From assembly GCA_022600345.1 (NCBI GenBank), contig JAHZKP010000099.1:1-64000 (forward strand): a stretch of 64,000 nucleotides of DNA, in the 5' to 3' direction. The stretch is from Alphaproteobacteria bacterium. Its GTDB lineage: Bacteria > Pseudomonadota > Alphaproteobacteria > Rhizobiales > Hyphomicrobiaceae. A program made the position numbers and the translations under genes. Positions 48,457-57,715 of this stretch are shown here, piece after piece. Numbering within the stretch: the first letter of the stretch is position 1; each line of letters opens with the position of its first letter. Below the pieces are notes generated by a model. It ran no database searches. It saw only the letters and a list, made by a program, of their open reading frames with translations, and was not told the DNA's origin.

Positions 48457-48984
48457 CTATCGCTCGTCATGTCTATGTAACGAACAATCACGCAGCCAGT
48501 TTGGATCAAGGTCATCGAGGTCCGATCGACGTACATTAGGTGACCCAATTCCTGGCTCAAACTCTTGCAGATCATTGTTTCCGTTCCTTACGATTAAGGT
48601 GGGAGCTGCAGTCGGTTGTCTGACGGAACTTGGATGAGGCACTAAACCTGGATTCAGAAGTTTGAGCAGAAGGTCTTTTATGGCCTGCTCTCTCGAAACT
48701 GCTTCGCCCATAATGGTTGCTCGCCCAGAGCACCCTTTTCGGCCAGCGTGAATACCGAGTAAAACTGCATAATGCACGCCATTTTTTCGAATTCCACATT
48801 TTAGCTCTGGAATACAACCAAGTTCCTTGCAGAATTTCTTCACAATCTCGGCGGCTTGATAGCCATCTGAAAGCATCTTTTCGAATTTAATCACATTATA
48901 CCGCACCTGCTTTACTTTCGTTGAATTGAGTTTGTCTTCAGTAACCTGGACTGCATGTGGTTTACTATCTATAGAGAGAGACAT
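48457..48984 (-). CDS. Hypothetical protein convergent with the TIR gene
   Basis: A 175-residue protein from the ATG at 48984, where the sequence begins to look coding; the open frame runs further upstream. Core: NVIKFEKMLSDGYQAAEIVK, PELKCGIRKNGVHYAVLLGI and REQAIKDLLLKLL. A dsRNA- or RHH-like look is possible but not certain. It ends 1 base after the TIR gene stop. It may be a regulator or partner of the TIR protein. Confidence 0.45.
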   Translation of the reverse strand: MSLSIDSKPHAVQVTEDKLNSTKVKQVRYNVIKFEKMLSDGYQAAEIVKKFCKELGCIPELKCGIRKNGVHYAVLLGIHAGRKGCSGRATIMGEAVSREQAIKDLLLKLLNPGLVPHPSSVRQPTAAPTLIVRNGNNDLQEFEPGIGSPNVRRSDLDDLDPNWLRDCSLHRHDER

Positions 48985-49236
48985 AATAGAAACTGACAAT
49001 GGTTGCGGTTCTTCTCTTGATACAAATACAACAGACAACACATGCACATCGATGCGGCAGCGACGACGCGACGGAGGACGTAGCCGCAATAAGCGGCGAG
49101 GAGGACGGCGCGGCGGAGCAAGCCCCTCGCAGGCATGACGAGGACGGCAGGCAGGAGCAAGAGGACCGATAGCTGGCAGGTCTCATGCGCTTCATCATAA
49201 GCAGGCATGAGAACGCCATGCATCATCGGGCCGGAG

Positions 49237-49416
49237 TCAGCGCGATCGAGAACGGCGGCTAACAGAGCGCTTAGAAGGGCCTAGGAGCGCCCATCGCAGG
49301 CGACGGGGCAGTGTGCCGATTTGAGAGAAAAGTCGCTTCACAGCGACTCCCAGGCGCCATGTAAGATAAATCCAAGCAATCACTCCTGAGCACCAGAAAA
49401 AGTCATCAGGGCTCAT
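49237..49416 (-). CDS. Small membrane protein coupled to the next gene
   Basis: A 59-residue protein from the ATG at 49416, which overlaps the stop of the 119-residue gene (ATGA). One membrane span (FFWCSGVIAWIYLTWRLGVA) is followed by a strongly basic tail (GPSKRSVSRRSRSR). The longer frame from 49467 is shadow. Role unknown. Confidence 0.45.
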   Translation of the reverse strand: MSPDDFFWCSGVIAWIYLTWRLGVAVKRLFSQIGTLPRRLRWALLGPSKRSVSRRSRSR

Positions 49417-49772
49417 GCCGCTGACTTTCGTTCCAGCCCATATCCCCCGAAGGTTCGCACTTCCCAAGTTTGTGCATCAACGAGAAACACCCCGGCATCT
49501 CCATACGAAATGTCTTCAAGGTATGCCTTGGTATCGCTGAACCGCCTTGGCTTTTCCCATACGCCGAGACTTAAAGCGTCTCGATTATCATCATGGCCAA
49601 TACCTATGAAGCGAGCCGTTGCGTAGTCGACATCATCCAAACGTTCAGCCATTAGCTCCGCAAGCTGCGCGAGGTATTCTCCGACTGCGTGCCCGTGCCA
49701 ATGGAGATAGACAACGGGTCCATATTGTTTGCGAGAGTGGTTGTGAAAAATTACGAGTGCGCGATCGCCCAT
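49413..49772 (-). CDS. Hypothetical protein
   Basis: A 119-residue protein with ALVIFHNHSRKQYGPVVYLH, VGEYLAQLAELMAERLDDVD and a C-terminal half with DAGVFLVDAQTWEVRTFGGY. The beta-alpha-beta order and conserved-looking aromatic residues suggest a folded plasmid protein. It is co-translated with the membrane peptide at 49237. No family recognised. Confidence 0.5.
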   Translation of the reverse strand: MGDRALVIFHNHSRKQYGPVVYLHWHGHAVGEYLAQLAELMAERLDDVDYATARFIGIGHDDNRDALSLGVWEKPRRFSDTKAYLEDISYGDAGVFLVDAQTWEVRTFGGYGLERKSAA

Positions 49773-50221
49773 TTGTGGGTTCTTTCATTGTGCTGCACCG
49801 TGCCCGGTGCCGGCGTAATCATCCTGCTATGATGACGACGCTTGAAAGCTTGCCACAAAGTTTCTCTTGAAACGGCTTGGACCCAGCCAACAAAAAAGGC
49901 GCCGGATAGCAGCCGAACGCCTCGCAGCTAACGCTTATAACGCTCTTCACGTCAGCCATGTGTAGTATGAGATCACTTCAACAAGTTGGCAATAAGCAAA
50001 GCGCCCTACAGGGCGCCTCACGTCGACGGCCATCGCTTCCCAGCTGTACCGCCTAAAGAGCCTAGATCGCCTCCCGTCGCCAAGCAACGTCGATGCGCAA
50101 ATGTGAGTCATTCCTCCGGTGACCCATCGACCACACAGGTCCGATCCAATCACAGGCACTCAATCTTCTATCGCCTTCCAACTGTGCATCTGACTTGTCT
50201 TCCCTCGCACTGAGCGGGAGC
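49773..50221. other. Intergenic region
   Basis: About 450 bases between divergent genes with no supported gene. There are short GC-rich paired segments, but no clear terminator, palindrome or repeat set. The right end carries a GGGAG ribosome site for the gene at 50222. Confidence 0.3.
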
Positions 50222-50644
50222 ATGTTCTCGATGATCGTAACCCATTGCCAAAACGCTCAAGGACATCGCCGAATCTATATCGGCGGGAAGTCTAGTATTG
50301 AGGGCTGGATCGAACCTGAAAGCAATGGCAGAGCCTGGACCTTCCATATCGATGTTGCCGTCGCCGGTGTGCCGTTATCACCCTACGAGCAACGCCAATG
50401 CGCCACTTATTTGCTGCTTCAGCTTGCCCGTATCTTGAAAACTGCCCCCGAACGACTCAAAGGCGTACCTTTTGACTGCATCGCCGCACTACACAACGAA
50501 GACCCCTACACTGCGCGACGTGCCGCGTCATCAAAGCGCAAAGGCCCTGAACACAAGTTCGTGGCCGCCGCTCCGGATGTGTCCGTTCTTAGACAAGCCG
50601 ACCGTCACCAGCGGTCGCATTCCAAAACCTACGCGCGGTCATGA
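50222..50644 (+). CDS. Hypothetical protein
   Basis: A 140-residue protein starting at the ATG behind GGGAG; a TTG at 50195 is an alternative. It has HRRIYIGGKSSIEGWIEPES, FHIDVAVAGVPLSPYEQRQC and ATYLLLQLARILKTAPERLK, then a basic tail (SSKRKGPEHKF). No family recognised. It lies 70 bases before the CAP12-like TIR gene. Confidence 0.5.
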   Translation: MFSMIVTHCQNAQGHRRIYIGGKSSIEGWIEPESNGRAWTFHIDVAVAGVPLSPYEQRQCATYLLLQLARILKTAPERLKGVPFDCIAALHNEDPYTARRAASSKRKGPEHKFVAAAPDVSVLRQADRHQRSHSKTYARS

Positions 50645-50714
50645 TGTTTGAAACAAAAAAGCACCTCGCATGTAGAATCGACTCAGATTGATTCGAACAA
50701 GAGCGAGGCCAAGC

Positions 50715-51584
50715 ATGTATAATTTGTTGATTAGCGGGCGAGAAGACGCGTACGAAGACGGTCACTGGGAAATCGAGCGCGATCGCTTCCTCATCTATAC
50801 ATCCGAAACGCTCAAACAACGCTTCCAAGATCTCACCCCAGAGAAAGCCGAGATGCTTCAGAAGTTGCCGACGTTGTTTACCTTTGAACAGGCGAGTCGT
50901 GAAGATTGCCCTCCTGTCCAACTTGGTCGCATTACCCTTCTCGATCATACGGCTCACCGACTTGCGATCCAGTTTGAGTTTTATCCAGGAATGCGCGTCG
51001 ATTACCGTCAGTTTCATGAGCTTCAAAAGAAACTGGGCATCACCAAGAATTGGGAGTTAAACACCACTCACTGGGCGCTCAAAGACATCGACATTCTTTC
51101 GACTGGCCTGTTTGAAGCAAAAGAACCCACCCCACCTTTGTCTGACCGCGTCTTTGTCGTACATGGACACGATGGCAACCTAACAAAAGACGTGGCGACA
51201 TTCCTCGAAGAGGTTGGTCTCACACCGATTGTTCTGCACGAACAAGCAAACCAGGGCCAAACCATTATCGAAAAGTTCGAGCGTTGCGCCGACGTGGGTT
51301 TCGCCGTTGTCTTGATGACCGAAGACGACGCAATCGAGAATGGCATGATGCGCGCTCGACAGAACGTCATTTTGGAGCTTGGCTACTTCATCGCCAAGTT
51401 GGGCCGCCACCGCGTCTGTGCGCTAAGAAAGGGCCGCGTCGAAACCCCGTCAGATATTTTCGGGGTTGCTTACACAAACGCCAGTACACCGTCATGGCAA
51501 ACAGAGCTCCGTCGGGAGTTGGAAGCGGCGGGGTACGAATTGCGTTCCATGCCTTCCGGTCAACGCGAGAAGACTCGGGCCTGA
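50715..51584 (+). CDS. CAP12-like TIR (nucleotide-binding) protein
   Basis: A 289-residue protein from the ATG at 50715. Residues 1-140 are an uncharacterised N-terminal region (YEDGHWEIERDRFLIYTSET). Residues 150-270 match the predicted nucleotide-binding TIR-like family used as an effector in some CBASS and Pycsar systems: VFVVHGHDGNLTKDVATFLE, TPIVLHEQANQGQTIIEKFE, FAVVLMTEDD, RARQNVILELGYFIAKLG (catalytic Glu) and SDIFGVAYT. It would cleave NAD when triggered. No cyclase is next to it, so the trigger may be its own N-terminal domain or a distant partner. Confidence 0.8.
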   Translation: MYNLLISGREDAYEDGHWEIERDRFLIYTSETLKQRFQDLTPEKAEMLQKLPTLFTFEQASREDCPPVQLGRITLLDHTAHRLAIQFEFYPGMRVDYRQFHELQKKLGITKNWELNTTHWALKDIDILSTGLFEAKEPTPPLSDRVFVVHGHDGNLTKDVATFLEEVGLTPIVLHEQANQGQTIIEKFERCADVGFAVVLMTEDDAIENGMMRARQNVILELGYFIAKLGRHRVCALRKGRVETPSDIFGVAYTNASTPSWQTELRRELEAAGYELRSMPSGQREKTRA

Positions 51585-51645
51585 ATTGTTGAACTGAAGA
51601 GTGTATCGCACGTAGCAAACCGACGGTTGAGTCAAGTAGTAGTTA

Positions 51646-52839
51646 TCAATCACTTCCACCAGGAAAGTCGCGTCGACCAAACACGCGGCTGTAAGGGAGG
51701 CCCATGTACCAGCATGTCGTTCTCTGTGCCAAATCATGGATGAACTGCCTGGTCATCGGGTCTCCTTCTTTCAAATTGTTGTCCTTCATTGCACTCGCAA
51801 TCATCCGGCTCAGTTCTGTATTGGATGCAGTACGTTGATACTCCTTGTAAAGGCGTACAAGACCGTCCTTCGCATCCTGCAATTCAATTTCTCGACCAGC
51901 CCTATCGAGCATCTCGTATGTAACTGGATCAGCTTCGGTGACTTTTTGCCAATTTGTCGGATTAGCGGGATCAAAGATCAATCCGGAGACGGCATTCGGT
52001 GCCCCTTCTGATTCGCACAGAACAAATCGCCAAGCGCAGAAATTATACAGCCGAAAATAACCTGTGACGCGACCGTTCGCATCGCTCGCAACGCAGGCGA
52101 AATTGTAATTCGGCCCGAACGGTTCAGTGAACTCCGTTGGTACTGCGAAAACGCCCGGCGCTAACGCCCCGAGCTTCATGCTGAGGTCATCGCATCCATG
52201 CCGAACGATGTCCCTGGCCTTCGCGTAGCCCGGCTTGAGTAACTCTCCGTGACCAAGGTGCCGTAGCGCCCATAACGACAGACAGGTCTTCAGCATCGAC
52301 CGCATCGCCTGTGGGCCACCAAATGTGAGGGCGACGTGTTGTCGGCCAATTCGTTCTGTTCTGCGCTCGAACTGTCCATTCGCCAGCATCTGCCGCACTT
52401 CAGCTTCTGACGCGCCCAGCACTCCAGCTATGTTGGGGATCAGGCGTTCTATATCGCCTTCAGGGTCTTCGCTGCCGACACGGATTTCGATTTCTTGCCT
52501 GCCATCAGGCAGGTTGGTGATGGAGAAGGGTTTCCCTCCGTCAAGGCTTGGGATACCCCCCGGATCAAGTTTGACAGGCTGCTCGCCCACGTGATGGCCA
52601 CGATAAGCTGGGGGCGGCCTTCCTTTACCGTCTGGGAAATTCATCAACATGCGGATGAATCTCATGTTTTCCGCAAGTTCGGCGTCAGGGCCGTTGCCCA
52701 TCTTCGCGTTGCAATCATCGCAGTAGATCCGACGAGACTTCATACGACCACCCCCCGATTGCAGCCATACGTGCTCAGGTTTCGTGGTTGGAGTAAGGGG
52801 TGCATCACACAGGATGCAGTTGTGATCGGTCATTGCCAC
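51646..52839 (-). CDS. HNH endonuclease domain protein
   Basis: A 397-residue protein. The N-terminus CILCDAPLTPTTKPEHVWLQ with SRRIYCDDCNAKMGNGPDAE is an HNH_5-type zinc nuclease motif (CxxC, EHV, CxxCN). Residues 70-390 are a long domain of unknown function with Arg-rich and aromatic segments (VALTFGGPQAMRSMLKTCLS). It is convergent with the TIR-like gene, separated by about 60 bases. A stand-alone nuclease acting in phage defence is plausible; the large C-terminal part would be the sensor. Confidence 0.7.
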   Translation of the reverse strand: MAMTDHNCILCDAPLTPTTKPEHVWLQSGGGRMKSRRIYCDDCNAKMGNGPDAELAENMRFIRMLMNFPDGKGRPPPAYRGHHVGEQPVKLDPGGIPSLDGGKPFSITNLPDGRQEIEIRVGSEDPEGDIERLIPNIAGVLGASEAEVRQMLANGQFERRTERIGRQHVALTFGGPQAMRSMLKTCLSLWALRHLGHGELLKPGYAKARDIVRHGCDDLSMKLGALAPGVFAVPTEFTEPFGPNYNFACVASDANGRVTGYFRLYNFCAWRFVLCESEGAPNAVSGLIFDPANPTNWQKVTEADPVTYEMLDRAGREIELQDAKDGLVRLYKEYQRTASNTELSRMIASAMKDNNLKEGDPMTRQFIHDLAQRTTCWYMGLPYSRVFGRRDFPGGSD

Positions 52840-53208
52840 ACATCTCGCGAATCAATTCGTCCGAGCTTACGCTGTTCTCGAGTGTCTCGCATGTATTAAA
52901 GCATCCGAGTTCTGTTACCCTGTACCTAAAAAACTCTTCTCGCGACACCATCACTTACGGCCGCTACGACTGCCAATCAACACGCTTAGAATGCGTCGAG
53001 CCTGACGTCACCCGCCCAAGAACGAGCTAAGCATTTATGTATACGATTTCCGCCTCACGTCGTCTGTATCCCGGGGGTGCAGGGGGCAGAGCCCCCGCCG
53101 CCGGTGATTGCGAAACCCGCTCAATCAGCTGTGTCGACAACGTCGATGGTTGCCCAAACCACGGGCAGCCACATTGAAGAAATGAGGAAGATAAGAAGAA
53201 GATAGAAG

Positions 53209-53303
53209 GGACGGGGCGAGGTATGCCTTTGACCCAAAAATAGATCAAAGGCCCTCGCCGACAGGCGTGGCTTGGCAGCCACCTCGCCGCCCCTCCCCGT
53301 CCC
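53209..53303. other. Likely oriT region upstream of mobC
   Basis: Within the 480-base gap at 52840-53323, two structures stand out. One is a 7-base inverted repeat at 53226-53232 with 53245-53251 (CCTTTGA with TCAAAGG). The other is a larger imperfect repeat, GGGACGGGGCGAGGT (about 53209-53221) with ACCTCGCC and CCCCGTCCC (53281-53303). Relaxase systems usually have their nick site and paired repeats just upstream of mobC. The remaining gap shows no gene. Confidence 0.55.
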
Positions 53304-53323
53304 AAAAGAAGAAAGAAGACCCC

Positions 53324-53677
53324 ATGCCACGAAGGGGCTATCGGAAAGGCATTTCGGATCAAAGGGAACCGGTGTCCCGGTCGGTACGCACGCATATTAC
53401 CGAGGATGAATTCGCAGCGTTGAAAGTCGAAGCAACTGACCGCGCAATGACGATGTCCAAGTTGCTTCGCCGCCTCATTACGGCTCACCTAAGACAACAG
53501 GCCACCGAACTCCCACACCGTCGCGGACCATCAACTACTGCCATTCGCGAATTGGCAAGAACGGGTAACCTCCTCAACCAGCTTGCCCGCCAGGCCAACA
53601 CCGGGCTTGTGCAGGTCAGTGAGACAGAGATCCGACGGGCCTTGGATCAAGTTCTCACGGCTATCGAGCGGTTTTAG
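53324..53677 (+). CDS. mobC: MobC-like relaxosome protein
   Basis: A 117-residue protein from the ATG at 53324. The ribbon-helix-helix is RSVRTHITEDEFAALKVEAT then MTMSKLLRRLITAHLR. The MobC-type C-terminal helix is TAIRELARTGNLLNQLARQA with LVQVSETEIRRALDQVLTAI. MobC helps open oriT so the relaxase can nick. It precedes the relaxase by 4 bases. Confidence 0.8.
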   Translation: MPRRGYRKGISDQREPVSRSVRTHITEDEFAALKVEATDRAMTMSKLLRRLITAHLRQQATELPHRRGPSTTAIRELARTGNLLNQLARQANTGLVQVSETEIRRALDQVLTAIERF

Positions 53678-53681
53678 TCAT

Positions 53682-54782
53682 ATGCTGGCGAAGGTGGCCC
53701 CGCCATCCAACGACTTTCACGCCCTCGCCCGCTATTTCGTCCACGGCAAACCAGGAACAACTCCGAGCCCCAAACGTGTCGCTTGGGTGCTCGCCCAAAA
53801 CCTCCCCACCGATGATCCCGAACTTGCCGCGACCATCATGACTGCAACAGCGGAACTCTCACCTCGCACCCGCAAAGCCGCTTATCATCTGATGATTTCT
53901 TGGCACCAAAACCAAAAGCCGTCATCCGAGGCCATGCAAACAATCGCTCTGGAGACATTGAAACGCGCTGGTCTCGCGGATCACCAAGCCCTAATCATGG
54001 GTCATGGCGACACCCCTCACCGCCACTTGCACATGTTGATAAACCGCGTCTCACCACTCACCGCGAAGACGTGGAAGACCTCGAACGATTACGCGCGCTT
54101 GGATCGCATCATGCGCGAATTGAGCGACGAACACGGTTTCGCCTACGTGCCGGCACACACGTACAATCCAGACGTTACTGACGAGGCACTCAAGAAACCA
54201 AACACGCCAGCCACCCATGCCGCCAAACGAGGAGCCCCAACCGAGCGGCCGCAATGGAGCAAAAAAGCTTCACGCGAGTACGGCGAGAAAATCACCGAGA
54301 CACTCGACCAGGGTGCGAGTTTGTATGACGTCTTGGCCATGTTCGAAGAAGACGGATTTCAACTTGAGCAAAAGGGACAAGGCTATGTCGTCGGCGACAC
54401 CACCAGCTACACCAAGCTTTCGAGCCTGGGCCTAACTTTCAGCGCCAACGGACTAGCGCGAAAGCGGCAATCCGCAAAACCGGCGTTCCGGAAATCCGTA
54501 AAGCCGCATCGGCGTGAACCGGTTTTCACCGTCGATACGGTCGACATCACACGGGCGATGATTGCCATGGGATTCCTGGAGAGTTCTGCACTTCGCGAGG
54601 CTGTCGTCGAGCAGCAAAGATTGCGTGACGAACAAGGTTCGCGAACGCAATTCCTCAAACGGCTCTTGGGCACAAGCAACCAAGGCTCACGCGCCTCCAC
54701 GGCCTTGAGCGCGCGCGGCACTGTGGCATTTCTTCAACGTTGCCGGAGCAAACGTGAAGACCACAACCACCTGAACCGATAA
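53682..54782 (+). CDS. MOB-P type relaxase (mobilisation nuclease)
   Basis: A 366-residue protein from the ATG at 53682. Residues 1-150 are a VirD2/MobA-like relaxase: FHALARYFVHGKPG, KAAYHLMISWHQNQKPSS, and the HUH motif GHGDTPHRHLHMLINRV. A catalytic tyrosine near the N-terminus (ARYFVHG) fits MOB-P enzymes. The rest is a helical and basic region (QWSKKASREYGEKITETL). With mobC and oriT it would allow mobilisation by a helper conjugation system. No complete T4SS is seen in the window. Confidence 0.8.
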   Translation: MLAKVAPPSNDFHALARYFVHGKPGTTPSPKRVAWVLAQNLPTDDPELAATIMTATAELSPRTRKAAYHLMISWHQNQKPSSEAMQTIALETLKRAGLADHQALIMGHGDTPHRHLHMLINRVSPLTAKTWKTSNDYARLDRIMRELSDEHGFAYVPAHTYNPDVTDEALKKPNTPATHAAKRGAPTERPQWSKKASREYGEKITETLDQGASLYDVLAMFEEDGFQLEQKGQGYVVGDTTSYTKLSSLGLTFSANGLARKRQSAKPAFRKSVKPHRREPVFTVDTVDITRAMIAMGFLESSALREAVVEQQRLRDEQGSRTQFLKRLLGTSNQGSRASTALSARGTVAFLQRCRSKREDHNHLNR

Positions 54783-54891
54783 TCCAGCACCTCACGACAA
54801 CCCAAACTGTCGACAAGCTGCCCAGCCAGCATGCAATCGGATTGCCTCCCCCTCCCCTTCGCCGCAGAATGACCCCAGCAGGGGAACCACC

Positions 54892-54972
54892 ATGATATTT
54901 GACGCCACCACACACCCAATTGACCATCGCATCATGTCTTACCGACCAAAATTCGCGGGATACCAGGCATGA
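54892..54972 (+). CDS. Possible 26-residue leader peptide
   Basis: An open frame with AGGGGA before its ATG encoding MIFDATTHPIDHRIMSYRPK and six more residues. Its TGA overlaps the ATG of the methyltransferase (ATGA). Translation of the leader could feed ribosomes onto the methyltransferase. Small, and only supported by ribosome site and overlap. Confidence 0.4.
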   Translation: MIFDATTHPIDHRIMSYRPKFAGYQA

Positions 54973-57715
54973 ACGCTGTAGAAATCGAGGAAGCGATATC
55001 GGCGCTGGCCGAGCAGCCGTTCGACGCTGACGAGTTTCCGTTCCAGTTCCTGGAAGCGTTCGGCAACAAGGCGACAACGATCAAGCGGCTGCGTAAGGGC
55101 GAGTCGAACAAGTCCGACCTGGGCGGCGTCCTTCAGACCAACAACATCCATATCAAGGTCTGCCCGGAGGGTGAGGTTACGTCCACACTGGCAGCGCTAA
55201 AGGATAGCCCAGCAACGACACGCGCCAAGGCCAAATTCGTGCTTGCCACCGATGGCATCACTTTTGAAGCTGAAGACCTGAACTCAGGTGAAACGGTTGC
55301 CTGCGACTACAAGGAGTTTCCCGACAAGTTCGGTTTCTTCCTGGCGCTTGCCGGCATCAGCACCGTCAAGCAGGTCAAGGAAAGCTCTTTCGACATCAAG
55401 GCCACTGGCCGGTTGAACAAGCTCTATATCGAGCTTTTGAAAGACAACCCAGATTGGGGCACTGCCGCACGACGGCCCGACATGAACCATTTCATGGCGC
55501 GGCTGATCTTTTTGTTCTTTGCCGAAGACACCGACATTCTCAACGGCGACGATTTGTTCACTGCAACGGTCGAACAGATGAGCGCGCGCGACAGTTCCAA
55601 CACGCACGAGGTGATCAGCGAACTGTTCCGCGCCATGAACACAAAAATGGAGGATCGCGGCGCAGCCAAGATCAAGAGCTGGGCGGATGTGTTCCCATAC
55701 GTGAACGGGGGGCTGTTTTCCGGCTCGGTGGACGTGCCGCACTTTTCAAAGATTGCCCGCTCCTACCTCCTGCACATTGGCAAGCTCGACTGGACAAAGA
55801 TCAACCCAGACATCTTCGGTTCAATGATCCAGGCCGTCGCCGACGATGAAGAACGCGGCGCGCTCGGCATGCATTACACCAGCGTGCCGAACATCTTGAA
55901 AGTGCTCAACCCACTCTTTCTCGACGACCTGCGCGAGAAGTTGGAAGAAGCTGGGAATAGCCCCCAAAAACTGCTGAACCTGCGCAAACGCATGGCAAAG
56001 ATCCGTGTTTTTGACCCAGCGTGCGGATCGGGCAATTCCTTTTGATCGCTTACAAGGAAATGCGAGAAATCGAGGCTGAGATAAATACGCGACGCAAGGA
56101 AAGTGACCGAAAGACGGAGATTCCACTCACCAACTTCCGAGGCATCGAACTGCGCGATTTCCCGGCTGAGATAGCGCGGCTGGCGCTGATCATCGCCGAA
56201 TATCAATGCGACGTCACTTATCGCGGACAGAAGGAAGCGCTCGCCGAGCTGTTACCTCTGGATGCGATGAACTGGATCACTTGTGAGAATGCTCTACGAT
56301 TGGACTGGCTAACCATCTGCCCGCCGACTGGAAAGACAGTAAAGCATCACGCCGATGATTTATTGGGCACAGCGCTCGACCAGACCGAAATCGACTTCGA
56401 GAATGAAGGTGGCGAGACGTATATCTGCGGAAACCCGCCGTATCTTGGCTCGACCTGGCAATCTGCGGAACAAAAGTCCGACCTAAAAGCAATCTTCGCG
56501 CACCGGACCACGAGCTGGAAATCGCTCGACTATGTGGCTGGTTGGTTCATGAAGGCCACAGACTTTGGAATGCACACAAAGAGTAGTGCCGCCTTCGTGT
56601 CAACCAACTCGATATGTCAGGGGCAGCAGGTGGCGATCCTCTGGCCGCTGATATTCAAGACAGGAAACGAAATTGCGTTTGCCCATACCAGCTTCAAATG
56701 GGCCAATTTGGCGAGCCATAACGCCGGCGTGACTGTGGCGATCATTGGGATTTCCAACCATGCGGGGCAAACTCGCCAGCTCTTCTCCTTAAATGACGAG
56801 GGGGCCACGATTGTAAAAGAAACAGAAAATATAAACGCCTACTTAACATCAGCGCCAAACGTCGTCGTCTCAAAGGTAGGCAAACCGCTCAACGGCACAG
56901 CAACTATGAACTTCGGAAATAAGCCGGTGGATGGCGGCAACCTCCTCTTGAGTAGGGACGAGGTTAAGGCGCTTGGACTAACACCAGAACAAAAGACTCG
57001 TTTTATTCGCAGGGTTTACGGATCGGCTGAATTCATACAAGGCAAAGAACGCCATTGCCTCTGGGTCGAAGACAAGCATCTCCACGAGGCCATGAAAATT
57101 GAAGGCATCCAGCAGCGGGTTGAGAAGGTCCATGCCATGCGCCTTGCAAGCCGGGATAAGAGCGCTAATGACATGGCAAAGCGCTCGCACCAAATGCGCG
57201 AAATGAATATTGGCAATCGGCAAACTGTCGCCATGCCATGCGTTTCATCTGAGAATCGCGCTTACTTGCCAGCGGGATTGATTGACAACAGATCGACCGT
57301 AACGAACCTTTGCTTTGCTTTATACGACGCGCCGGTTTGGAACATAGCTCTACTCGCATCCCGTTTGCATTTGGTTTGGATCGCCACGGCATGCGGAAAG
57401 CTGAAAACCGATTTTCGTTACTCCAACACTCTCGGTTGGAACACCTTCCCTGTTCCCAAACTCACTGAAAAGAACAAGGCCGATTTGACCCGCTGCGCCG
57501 AAGACATCCTTTTGGCGCGCGAAGCCCATTTCCCTAAGACCATCGCCGACCTGTATGACCCCGAAAACATGCCCGACGATCTTCGCGCTGCCCACGACCG
57601 CAACGACGAGGTGCTTGAGCGGATCTACATCGGGTGCCGTTTCAAGAACGACACCGCGCGGCTGGAAAAGCTTTTCGAGATGTACACCAAAATGACTAAA
57701 GAAGAGAATTCATAA
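54969..57715 (+). pseudogene. MmeI-like DNA adenine methyltransferase, one-base frameshift
   Basis: Frame 3 runs from 54969 to a TGA at 56043 and ends in VFDPACGSGNSF; frame 2 then continues LLIAYKEMREIEAEINTRRK to 57715. The break falls inside the SAM-binding motif I (DPACGSGNF): adding one T near 56036 gives the expected GNFLLIAYKEM. The restored protein has about 915 residues. The N-terminal half is the helical MmeI-type region (HFMARLIFLFFAEDTDILNG). The C-terminal half carries the catalytic ICGNPPYLGSTW (NPPY) and a target-recognition part (FIRRVYGSAEFIQGKERHCL). It methylates adenine, with the downstream nuclease and helicase as likely partners. Sequencing error, programmed frameshift and true inactivation are all possible. 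Confidence 0.8.
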
